Counted from the first letter of the stretch, positions 1-5,965 are shown. The stretch is DNA of 6,324 nucleotides from Legionellales bacterium (GCA_020050955.1 JAGVJT010000031.1:1-6324), one strand, 5' to 3'. Notes: generated by a model not told the origin, from the letters alone. Made by a program: numbers and translations.

Positions 1-334
1 GGAGCAAGGCCATATCACGCAATTACTTGCTAAAATTAAACCTGCTATTGATGCCGAAAAAGAAACATCATCAGAGCGCAACAGCCAAAACAAAACATTT
101 GTAAATCATGTGACGCATTTAAATATCGCGAACACCCTCCATGGCCTCTATGAGAGCAGCGATATTCTGCGATCACTGACTGATCAAGAAAAAATTGGCA
201 TGGTTGGTGCATTGTATGATGTGAATACGGGAACCGTAACCTTTAACTCGTTTGCCGATGAGGTTTCACGCGTGTGTCAACACGAAGAAAATCCTCTCGT
301 GCAAAAGTTAAAAACCTTTATGCCTCACGCATAA
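1..334 (+). CDS. Beta-class carbonic anhydrase, C-terminal part (5' end outside window)
   Basis: The open frame enters at base 2 and ends at TAA 332-334, giving the last 110 residues. Carbonic anhydrases interconvert CO2 and bicarbonate, and bicarbonate is a substrate of the carbamoyl-phosphate synthase encoded further right. The visible part matches the end of beta-class enzymes: a helix reading HITQLLAKIKPAI just after the second zinc-ligand region, a linker, a helical stretch (NIANTLHGLYESSDIL), then the closing strand pair IGMVGALYDVNTGTVTF, which resembles the family's 'ivGa.Yd..tG.V.f' ending. The zinc ligands (Cys, Asp/Arg dyad, His, Cys) lie upstream of the window, so activity cannot be judged. 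A GTG at 110 is not a start, because the family homology continues upstream of it. The family call is fairly sure from fold pattern and spacing; no alignment was run. Confidence 0.82.
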   Translation, partial: EQGHITQLLAKIKPAIDAEKETSSERNSQNKTFVNHVTHLNIANTLHGLYESSDILRSLTDQEKIGMVGALYDVNTGTVTFNSFADEVSRVCQHEENPLVQKLKTFMPHA

Positions 335-352
335 AGAAAACTCCGATGGCTT

Positions 353-387
353 AAAAAAAGCCAATCTGCCGCGGCTTGTCCGCGGCA
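353..387 (-). terminator. Possible terminator for the - strand gene at 476-1060
   Basis: Read on the - strand, a perfect 8-bp GC-rich stem (380-387 with 367-374, 5-nt loop) is followed after 7 nt by seven consecutive T (plus A353-A359). The gap between stem and T-run is longer than in a textbook intrinsic terminator. The T-run is itself the loop of a small TGGCTT/AAGCCA hairpin (347-363). It sits about 90 bp after the stop of the - strand gene. The call rests on position and structure only. Confidence 0.35.
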
Positions 388-413
388 TCGATGGATCCTA
401 CGAACAAGCCGCG
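367..413. repeat. GC-rich palindromic (REP-like) element with two competing stems
   Basis: TGCCGCGG (367-374) and CCGCGGCA (380-387) form a perfect 8-bp inverted repeat around a 5-nt loop. The overlapping arm 370-382 also pairs with 401-413 at 12 of 13 positions; the exception (C380/A403) becomes a G-U pair in - strand RNA. The loop holds ATCGAT and GGATCC. This GC content stands out in an AT-rich intergenic region, and the layout (arm, GGATCC-type centre, second arm) resembles dispersed palindromic repeats of proteobacteria. It lies between two convergent genes and could help terminate both. Only one copy is visible, so calling it dispersed is inference. Confidence 0.5.
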
Positions 414-424
414 AGACGAGGTTA

Positions 425-477
425 AATACAACAAGAGAGTTCTCGAGAACAAATTATTTTTAACTCGACCTTGTATT
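425..477. repeat. Nested inverted repeats at the 3' end of the - strand gene
   Basis: A perfect 12-bp palindrome GTTCTCGAGAAC (439-450) is enclosed by a 7-bp inverted repeat, AATACAA (425-431) and TTGTATT (471-477), whose right arm overlaps the TAA stop of the - strand gene. On the + strand the palindrome is followed by AAATTATTTTT, so it could contribute weakly to ending carbonic anhydrase transcripts. Without a loop longer than 4 nt or a clean T-run, its function is unproven. Confidence 0.3.
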
Positions 478-1060
478 AAACAAATAATGACGCCAATCTA
501 TTATCCATACTTTCATCAAACTCCTCGCCAGTATCTGCATCCACAAGAATGAGATGCTCTTTACTGAACGTGACATTCATTGTTTGCACGCCTTGAGTCA
601 TGTATGACTTAACGTCATATGTCGTTTCATCTGACGTTATAAAGAACTTTTGACATAATTTTTGAGCGTGCTGGCGAAATGTTTCGACTTCAAGCTCTGT
701 CCCCGATAAGTCTTCTGTTGCACGCTCACCACCCACCACACAGAACATATCCAAATGAGGTTTTAATTGAAGTGGATTAAACACCCTCATATGAGATAAC
801 ACATCACTTGCGTAATTTGCAATTACGATTGCAATGTTATCTCGAGCATACCGAGCAGCATTAGGCGCTAATTTATCAAACTCTGTACTCAATCCATCCC
901 AATAACAAATACTTAAAAAAGGAACGAAACCAACATGACCTCGTGCTAATAAACACATGCTCGATGATAATCGTTCTATTTTCAAACAAATATCAGGATC
1001 ATCGATCAATAAAGCACGAGTAACGGTAGTGTTTTCTTCAACGACAAGGATCTTTTTCAC
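476..1060 (-). CDS. Protein of unknown function (194 aa from GTG 1060)
   Basis: I do not recognise this protein. From GTG at 1060 it starts (M)KKILVVEENTTVTRALL and runs 194 residues to TAA at 476-478. It has no signal peptide or membrane helix, is rather acidic, and ends in an acidic stretch (LVDADTGEEFDESMDNRLASLFV). Cysteines are scattered, with no zinc-binding spacing. The first 11 residues recall the opening strand of a response regulator, but the rest does not fit that fold. Start choice: the frame stays open to ATG 1138, with another ATG at 1084. However, a TATAAT box lies at 1098-1103, inside the longest version, and ATG 1138 sits inside a 10-bp hairpin. GTG 1060 is preceded by GGAA at a usable distance and gives a natural N-terminus. 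The gene is transcribed divergently from the spermidine-synthase-like gene. That it is real is likely; its role is unknown. Confidence 0.6.
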   Translation of the reverse strand: MKKILVVEENTTVTRALLIDDPDICLKIERLSSSMCLLARGHVGFVPFLSICYWDGLSTEFDKLAPNAARYARDNIAIVIANYASDVLSHMRVFNPLQLKPHLDMFCVVGGERATEDLSGTELEVETFRQHAQKLCQKFFITSDETTYDVKSYMTQGVQTMNVTFSKEHLILVDADTGEEFDESMDNRLASLFV

Positions 1061-1097
1061 GCTATAATTCCAATTAATAAACATAAGTTGGTAAGCA

Positions 1098-1128
1098 ATT
1101 ATATCAAATACCAATACAGATGTGTTAA
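1098..1128 (-). promoter_or_regulatory. Candidate sigma-70 promoter of the - strand unknown gene
   Basis: On the - strand a perfect TATAAT (plus 1098-1103) follows TTAACA (plus 1123-1128), 5 of 6 to the -35 consensus, with a 19-bp spacer, slightly long. Transcription would begin near 1091, leaving about 30 nt before GTG 1060. The -35 hexamer lies within the inverted repeat 1117-1141. Confidence 0.5.
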
Positions 1129-1141
1129 GAAAACACATCTG
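1117..1141. promoter_or_regulatory. 10-bp inverted repeat, candidate operator in the divergent region
   Basis: CAGATGTGTT (1117-1126) and AACACATCTG (1132-1141) are perfect complements around a 5-nt spacer. The arms overlap the proposed -35 box of the leftward promoter and lie about 30 bp left of the proposed rightward -10 box, a usual place for a repressor or activator site serving two divergent genes. Neither strand continues into a T-run, so a terminator is unlikely. No regulator is encoded in the window to pair with it. Confidence 0.4.
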
Positions 1142-1168
1142 AAATAAACATCATCATCACTATTTTTC

Positions 1169-1177
1169 TGCTAAGAT
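1169..1177 (+). promoter_or_regulatory. Candidate extended -10 promoter of the spermidine-synthase-like gene
   Basis: TGCTAAGAT carries the TGn extension followed by TAAGAT, 4 of 6 to TATAAT; no convincing -35 box lies 16-18 bp upstream. TAAGATAAA is repeated exactly at 1172-1180 and 1197-1205, so a second weak -10 could exist at 1197-1202. That would favour translation from ATG 1222. Confidence 0.3.
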
Positions 1178-1206
1178 AAAACGAGGCTAAACCGCATAAG
1201 ATAAAT

Positions 1207-1935
1207 ATGTATTGGAAAACCATGGTAAAACGCCTTATTTATCAACAAGATGATATTCATGTGTATCAAAACGGCTCTTATCGTTGGCTAACATTCAACT
1301 CTTCTGCAATACAAACACTCATTAACCGCCACAAACCGCATCGCATCGAACTCACTTATATTCGTGCTATGACCTTAGCGACTGACTATCTATCAGGGCC
1401 CTCTTGCATTTTAGGTTTAGGAGGCGGAGGTATAGCGCATGCTTTATCAAGAAAAAATCCACACATGCCAATCATCGCCGTTGAAAATAACGCAACCGTG
1501 ATTGATGTTGCATCGTCATTTTTTATGACGAATACATTGTCCAATCTCTCTATTTTCCATCAAGATGCGTTTACATTTATTAAAAACCATCAAACGCGTT
1601 ATCAACATATGTTTATTGATCTCTTTCATGCCGATGAATTTCCAAAACATTGTGCGACGCCTGACTTTATTGAACACTGTCAGCGCTTGCTTTTGCCTCA
1701 AGGCATTCTCGCCATCAATATTGTAAATGCGCAGCACTGTATCGATTTTTTTAATCAATTACGCCGATATTTTTCAAATCAAACAATAATCATCCCTGTT
1801 CATGGCGCAACAAATGTCGTGATATTAGCTTATCACGACACCTCTATCACGCCCCTTTTAACATGGATAAAACACCATCAACCATTAAAAAAGTTGACAT
1901 GGACGCCTCAATGGGGATGCACAGCGATGCTTTAA
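1207..1935 (+). CDS. Spermidine-synthase-like SAM-binding protein
   Basis: A 242-aa protein with the Rossmann fold of the spermine/spermidine synthase family. Visible elements are an N-terminal beta region (IYQQDDIHVYQNGSYRWLTF) and helix (ELTYIRAMTLA), the nucleotide-binding loop GLGGGGIAHAL (70-80), the acidic residue after strand 2 (AVENN, Glu93), the adenine-binding DAF (120-122) and the strand-4 motif MFIDLFHADEFP (135-146). True aminopropyltransferases carry Asp in GGGDG and a D-x-T-D-P-x-G-P loop; here the loop is all glycine and the second motif is DLFHAD. It fits better among the SpeE-like paralogues often annotated as spermidine synthase or methyltransferase, whose substrate is unknown. 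It is probably cytoplasmic. ATG 1222 (MVKRLIYQ) is a plausible alternative start because TTGGAAAA precedes it, whereas ATG 1207 has only a weak ribosome site. Its TAA overlaps the stop of convergent carB-argF. Confidence 0.78.
   Translation: MYWKTMVKRLIYQQDDIHVYQNGSYRWLTFNSSAIQTLINRHKPHRIELTYIRAMTLATDYLSGPSCILGLGGGGIAHALSRKNPHMPIIAVENNATVIDVASSFFMTNTLSNLSIFHQDAFTFIKNHQTRYQHMFIDLFHADEFPKHCATPDFIEHCQRLLLPQGILAINIVNAQHCIDFFNQLRRYFSNQTIIIPVHGATNVVILAYHDTSITPLLTWIKHHQPLKKLTWTPQWGCTAML
1809..1840 (-). terminator. Candidate terminator of the carA-carB/argF operon inside the opposite gene
   Basis: Read on the - strand, TGTCGTGATA (1840-1831) and TATCACGACA (1824-1815) form a perfect 10-bp stem with a 6-nt loop, followed at once by TTTGTT. 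This is the arrangement of an intrinsic terminator, 92 bp beyond the stop of carB-argF and within codons of the convergent gene. On the + strand the hairpin is not followed by T. Only three to four of ten pairs are GC, so the stem is of moderate strength. Confidence 0.45.
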
Positions 1936-2849
1936 GGTTGTTTTATCAGATGAAGTAACAACGCTTTTTGAACATGTAACCGGTTTTCACTTTGCTCAAA
2001 AATCACCGATTGCGCATTATCTGGCAATGTCATCGAAACCTCTTTCCCCCGCTCCATTGGCATACAATGCATAAAAATCGCGTTAGGCTGCGCATTTTGC
2101 ATTAATTGTTCATCCACTTGCATACCATTAAATAAGTCATCATCATGCTCATCTTCAAACCCCATGCTTGACCAAACATCCGTATACACTGCATCTGCGG
2201 CTAAAACAGCATCTGGTGCATTTTCAAAGCAAACAATCCTATCTGGATAAGCCAGTAAAGCTTCTTTTACAATATCTTCCTGAGGTTGCCTTGAGAATGG
2301 ACAACAATAATGGACACGAACGCCAACTTTAGGTGCCATCATTAAAAGACTATGTAAAACATTATTACCATCACCAATATAAGCAACTGTAAGATCCGAT
2401 AACACACCAAACGTTTCTTGAAGTGTCATTAAATCAGCCAAAACTTGGCATGGATGATAACGCGCGGTTAATCCATTAATAATAGGAATGGTCGCAAAAC
2501 ATGCCATTTGATGTAATATCATATCGTCGTGTGTTCGAACCATTACACCATCACAATAACCATTTAAAACACGTATGGTGTCCATCGGCTCTTCTGATTT
2601 ACGAGTCGTACTGACACTTTCAATCACATGACCTCCAAGCGAATGCATGGCTTTGGTAAAGCTTAGTCGCGTATGAAAAGAGGGTTTAGTAAAAAGCATC
2701 GCAAGTGATCGCATTGCTAAATGCCTCGCATATTCGACAGGATTTTTCTTAAGATGAAGTGCTCGTGCTAATAAAGAGGTGATATCCGTAGCACTTAATT
2801 CATTACCGGTTAAAACATGACGTATTCCATTCGGATGTTTAATGTGCAG
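1932..2849 (-). other. argF: Ornithine carbamoyltransferase (ArgF-type) domain of the CarB fusion
   Basis: About 305 residues, close to a free-standing OTC subunit (310-335). It transfers the carbamoyl group to ornithine, giving citrulline. Motifs in order: the carbamoyl-phosphate loop FTKPSFHTRLSF (Ser1083, Phe1084, His1085, Thr1086, Arg1087), DTIRVLNGYCDGVMVR (Arg1131), HPCQ (1158-1161), GDGNNVLHSL (1185-1194), the ornithine-binding DVWSSMG (1250-1256) and HCMPMERGKEV (1287-1297; the family has HCLP). The SMG loop and HCxP motif point to ornithine rather than aspartate, which would show a different C-terminal half. The deviation is in the first loop, where the family reads Ser-Thr-Arg-Thr-Arg. 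The link to the CPSase part is short (LHVQSLQHHYLHIKHPNG, about 1017-1034). OTCs are normally trimers, so the fusion implies a higher-order complex. Confidence 0.9.
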
Positions 2850-5800
2850 GTAATGATGTTGCAACGATTGCACATGCAACGGTGATACCGTATCTACGAT
2901 TAAACTATTCACCATCATCATCGCCGCTTCTTTCGTTGTCACATACGGAATATGACGCTGTAATGCGTCCAATAAATAATGTTCATCCGCATTTAAAATA
3001 ATCATCAATAACGGCTTTTCGTCGTCCAAATGAAACACCGGCTTAAAATTAGCTTGAATAAGTGCCCGTACTAACTCATCATCCGGTGATACGCCTGCTA
3101 AAAAAATCACACCTTTTTGTTGAAAAGGCAAATGATAGCCTGCCGCGCGTTGTGCTTTTAAAAACGCTTCTTCTTTTGTTCGACCAATCCCCATTACCTC
3201 TCCAGTTGCTCGCATTTCAGGACTTAACACAGGTGAAAATGACGCAAAATGATAAAACGGTAAAACCGCCTCTTTCACACAGTAATAAGGTAACCTCACC
3301 GGTGATAAACAACGCTGTTCTCGAAGAGTTTCGCCAAGTAAACATTTCACCGCAATATCAATCACAGGAAGACCAGTTGCTTTGGCAATGAAAGGCGTCG
3401 TTCTCGAAGCTCGAGGATTCACTTCAATCACAAACACATCTTTACCTCTCACCGCAAACTGAATATTAATCAGTCCTTTTAACGTTAACGCACATGCAAT
3501 TATTTTTGTTTGATGATGAATGAGGCGAATCATCGCTTGAGATAATCGATACGGTGGTGTGATGCAAGCAGAATCACCCGAATGAACACCTGCTGCCTCA
3601 ATGTGCTCAAGAATGGTGGGAATAAAAACATCTTCACCATCACAAATCGCATCAACATCAATCTCAATCGCATCCTGCAAAAACTCTTCAACCAATATAC
3701 CATGCGATTGCGATGCAAATAATGCATGCATTTTTTCTTGCAAGGACAATGTATCATGGACAATTTCCATACCAGAACCGCCTAAAATATACGACGGCCT
3801 AATGATCAAAGGAAAAGCTAAATCAGACATTACATGCTCTAAATCATCCTGCGCATAAATGGCTTTATTCTTAGGCTGCTTAAGGCCTAGCTGCTGCAAG
3901 AATTGCCTGAATTGATCACGATCTTCTGTCATTGCTACGATCGTCTCATCCAAACCAATCATTGGAACACCCGATGATTGTAGCGACCTCACTAAATTAA
4001 GCGGCGTTTGTCCTCCAAATTGCAATGCGACCACCGTTGGTTTTTCTTTCTCAATCACATCCAATATTTTTTCATGCGTCAACGGAATAAAGTACAGTGA
4101 TGTTGCAACATCATGATCAGTCGATACCGTCTCAGGATTACAATTAAGCATAATGGTTTCATAACCTGCTTTTGAAAAAGCTTGAATCGCCTTCACACAC
4201 ACATAATCAAATTCAATACCTTGACCAATTCGATTAGGCCCACTGCCGACAATCAAAACTTTCTTATTCAAAGAAACACGCGCTTCACAATTTGGTTGAT
4301 AAGTACTATATAAATAAGATGTTGTCGCTTGAAATTCACCCGCACAACTATCGACACACTTATACACAGGACATACACTCAAAGCTTGTCGATACTGACG
4401 AACATCTTTTTCATCACATAAAGTAAGGGCTGCAATACGCTTATCAGGCACGCCTTGTTTTTTCAGCATGAGCAGTGTTGTTTTATCCAATGATTGGAGG
4501 TCATGCCCCTGTATTTGGTACTCGCAATTGACCATGCGTTGAATTTGGTCCAAAAACCACGGGTCAATATGCGTCAATTGATGAACATCTTCAACCGTAT
4601 AATCACGAGACAAACTTTCTAGCACATAAAAAAAATGCAAACTATCATGTGCTCTTAATTTTTGATGCAATGTTTCATCATCAAGATGCTTAAACAAAGC
4701 TTCATGAATCCCTTGTTGCTCAAGGCTTGAAACAGCATGATTTAAGCTCTCGGCAAACGTGCTGCCTATCGCCATCACCTCACCGATGGAACGCATTTTA
4801 GGCCCACGAGGCATGGTTTGAATGTCCCATTTTTCATCATGAAATCGCGGAATTTTCACCACAACATAATCAATCGAAGGTTCAAAGGATGCAGGTAACA
4901 CACCACAGGTAATATCATTTCTCAATTCATTTAACGAATAACCAACTGCCAATTTCGCAGCAATTTTTGCAATCGGAAACCCAGTGGCTTTAGAAACAAG
5001 TGCAGATGATCGCGAAACACGCGGATTCATCTCAATCACTACCATGCGTCCAGTTTTGGGGTGAACCGCAAATTGCACATTGCTCCCTCCTGTTTCGACA
5101 CCAACAGCTCGCAACACTGAAAAAGCAACTTCTCTCATGTGTTGATACTCTTTATCCGTTAACGTTTGAATAGGTGCAACAGTCATCGAGTCGCCGGTGT
5201 GAATGCCTAAAGGATCAACATTCTCCACACCACAAACCACAATGCAGTTATCTTCTTTGTCACGCACGACTTCAAGTTCAAATTCTTTCCAACCAATCAA
5301 CGCCTCATCAATGGTTAAACTCACACCAGATGCATCAGAAAAAGCTTGTTTAAAAATTGCATACGCCTCTTTTGAGGTATGCACAATGGCCGCCCCCTTA
5401 CCGCCTAAACTAAATGATGAACGAATAATCAAGGGCAATCCAAAGGCTTGCTCCACCTCGAGAGCTTCTTGCAATGAATGCACTTCTTGACTTTTAGGAA
5501 CATCAATCCCAATGTTTTTCATAGTGTTATGAAATAATGCTCTATCTTCTGCTAATCGAATCGCATCCACAGATGCACCCAGCAATTGAACATGATATTT
5601 CGCTAAAATGCCGCTATCATGCAGCGATAAAGCGCAATTGAGCGAAGTCTGTCCGCCAAGTGTCGCAATTAAAGCATCTGGTTTTTCTCGTACAATAATT
5701 TCTGTGACATAATCAAGCGTGATCGGTTCAATGTAGGTGGCATCCGCCAGCTCTGGATCAGTCATAATGGTTGCAGGATTGGAGTTCACCAACACAACTT

Positions 5801-5927
5801 GATAGCCCTCTTCACGTAACGCACGAATCGCTTGTGTCCCTGAATAATCAAACTCACACGCCTGCCCAATGACGATCGGACCAGAGCCAATGACAAGAAT
5901 TTTTTTAATTTGATTGTTTTTAGGCAT
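1932..5927 (-). CDS. carB: CarB-ArgF fusion: carbamoyl-phosphate synthase large subunit joined to ornithine carbamoyltransferase
   Basis: CarB uses two ATP, bicarbonate and ammonia (tunnelled from CarA) to make carbamoyl phosphate for arginine and pyrimidine synthesis. Residues are numbered from ATG 5927 and match E. coli CarB numbering through the first half. Residues 1-400 form the carboxyphosphate domain: IGSGPIVIGQACEFDYSG, Arg169, GIHTGDS, and metal ligands in IEMNPRVSR (Glu299, Asn301). Residues 401-553 form the oligomerisation domain (NLTHIDPWFL-like and PVYKCVDSCAGEF segments). Residues 554-935 form the carbamoyl-phosphate domain (VGSGPNRIGQGIEFDY, RPSYILGGSGMEIV, VHSGDSA, IEVNPRASR). 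Residues 938-1022 are a shortened MGS-like allosteric domain, and 1027-1331 an OTC domain. E. coli CarB has 1073 residues; this has 1331 with no stop or frameshift between the parts. ATG 5927 is preferred over GTG 5930 because AGAGAGG lies 6 nt upstream and the N-terminus then aligns with E. coli. It lies 38 nt after carA, presumably co-transcribed. Confidence 0.96.
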   Translation of the reverse strand: MPKNNQIKKILVIGSGPIVIGQACEFDYSGTQAIRALREEGYQVVLVNSNPATIMTDPELADATYIEPITLDYVTEIIVREKPDALIATLGGQTSLNCALSLHDSGILAKYHVQLLGASVDAIRLAEDRALFHNTMKNIGIDVPKSQEVHSLQEALEVEQAFGLPLIIRSSFSLGGKGAAIVHTSKEAYAIFKQAFSDASGVSLTIDEALIGWKEFELEVVRDKEDNCIVVCGVENVDPLGIHTGDSMTVAPIQTLTDKEYQHMREVAFSVLRAVGVETGGSNVQFAVHPKTGRMVVIEMNPRVSRSSALVSKATGFPIAKIAAKLAVGYSLNELRNDITCGVLPASFEPSIDYVVVKIPRFHDEKWDIQTMPRGPKMRSIGEVMAIGSTFAESLNHAVSSLEQQGIHEALFKHLDDETLHQKLRAHDSLHFFYVLESLSRDYTVEDVHQLTHIDPWFLDQIQRMVNCEYQIQGHDLQSLDKTTLLMLKKQGVPDKRIAALTLCDEKDVRQYRQALSVCPVYKCVDSCAGEFQATTSYLYSTYQPNCEARVSLNKKVLIVGSGPNRIGQGIEFDYVCVKAIQAFSKAGYETIMLNCNPETVSTDHDVATSLYFIPLTHEKILDVIEKEKPTVVALQFGGQTPLNLVRSLQSSGVPMIGLDETIVAMTEDRDQFRQFLQQLGLKQPKNKAIYAQDDLEHVMSDLAFPLIIRPSYILGGSGMEIVHDTLSLQEKMHALFASQSHGILVEEFLQDAIEIDVDAICDGEDVFIPTILEHIEAAGVHSGDSACITPPYRLSQAMIRLIHHQTKIIACALTLKGLINIQFAVRGKDVFVIEVNPRASRTTPFIAKATGLPVIDIAVKCLLGETLREQRCLSPVRLPYYCVKEAVLPFYHFASFSPVLSPEMRATGEVMGIGRTKEEAFLKAQRAAGYHLPFQQKGVIFLAGVSPDDELVRALIQANFKPVFHLDDEKPLLMIILNADEHYLLDALQRHIPYVTTKEAAMMMVNSLIVDTVSPLHVQSLQHHYLHIKHPNGIRHVLTGNELSATDITSLLARALHLKKNPVEYARHLAMRSLAMLFTKPSFHTRLSFTKAMHSLGGHVIESVSTTRKSEEPMDTIRVLNGYCDGVMVRTHDDMILHQMACFATIPIINGLTARYHPCQVLADLMTLQETFGVLSDLTVAYIGDGNNVLHSLLMMAPKVGVRVHYCCPFSRQPQEDIVKEALLAYPDRIVCFENAPDAVLAADAVYTDVWSSMGFEDEHDDDLFNGMQVDEQLMQNAQPNAIFMHCMPMERGKEVSMTLPDNAQSVIFEQSENRLHVQKALLLHLIKQP
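1937..1969 (+). terminator. Weak candidate terminator of the spermidine-synthase-like gene
   Basis: Immediately after TAA 1933-1935, GTTGTT (1937-1942) can pair with AACAAC (1957-1962) across a 14-nt loop, followed by GC and five T (1965-1969). The stem is short and AT-rich, and the sequence also encodes the last residues of the convergent fusion protein, so this is a tentative call. Confidence 0.3.
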
Positions 5928-5933
5928 CACCTA

Positions 5934-5940
5934 CCTCTCT
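5934..5940 (-). promoter_or_regulatory. Ribosome binding site that decides the carB start
   Basis: The - strand reads AGAGAGG, then TAGGTG, then ATG 5927. The 6-nt spacing suits ATG 5927, whereas GTG 5930 would be only 3 nt away. Neither an inverted repeat nor a promoter is evident in the 38-nt carA-carB gap. Confidence 0.6.
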
Positions 5941-5965
5941 TTTTCATCAGAAACGTTTAATATTT

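Noticed and set aside
367..413. CRISPR array or tRNA fragment
   Set aside because: There is one inverted element with no regularly spaced direct repeats, and no cloverleaf or T-arm sequence.
476..1060. Response regulator receiver domain, suggested by the KKILVVEEN start
   Set aside because: After the first strand there is no phospho-acceptor Asp in a hydrophobic strand at about residue 50-55, no conserved Thr/Ser and no Lys-Pro near residue 105. The likeness stops after about 12 residues.
1061..1138. Extension of the unknown protein up to ATG 1138
   Set aside because: The extension contains a perfect TATAAT and the candidate operator, has no ribosome binding site, and adds a hydrophobic stretch with no cleavage-site pattern. 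ATG 1084 remains possible.
1932..2849. C-terminal domain as aspartate carbamoyltransferase, i.e. a CAD-like pyrimidine fusion
   Set aside because: The DTIRVL and VMVR segments recall both families, but DVWSSMG and HCMPMERG are OTC motifs, where aspartate enzymes would show an HPGPxNRG-type sequence.
2900..2935. Internal start for a separately made OTC at the ATGATGATG run (residues 1003-1005)
   Set aside because: Only weak purine-rich sequence precedes it, the codons lie inside the shortened allosteric domain rather than at the OTC boundary, and the frame is continuous. A minor internal product cannot be excluded.
3062..3391. Open frames antisense to carB (also 3601-3858 and 5203-5490) as real genes
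   Set aside because: They lie wholly opposite highly conserved CarB codons and show no domain pattern or ribosome binding site.
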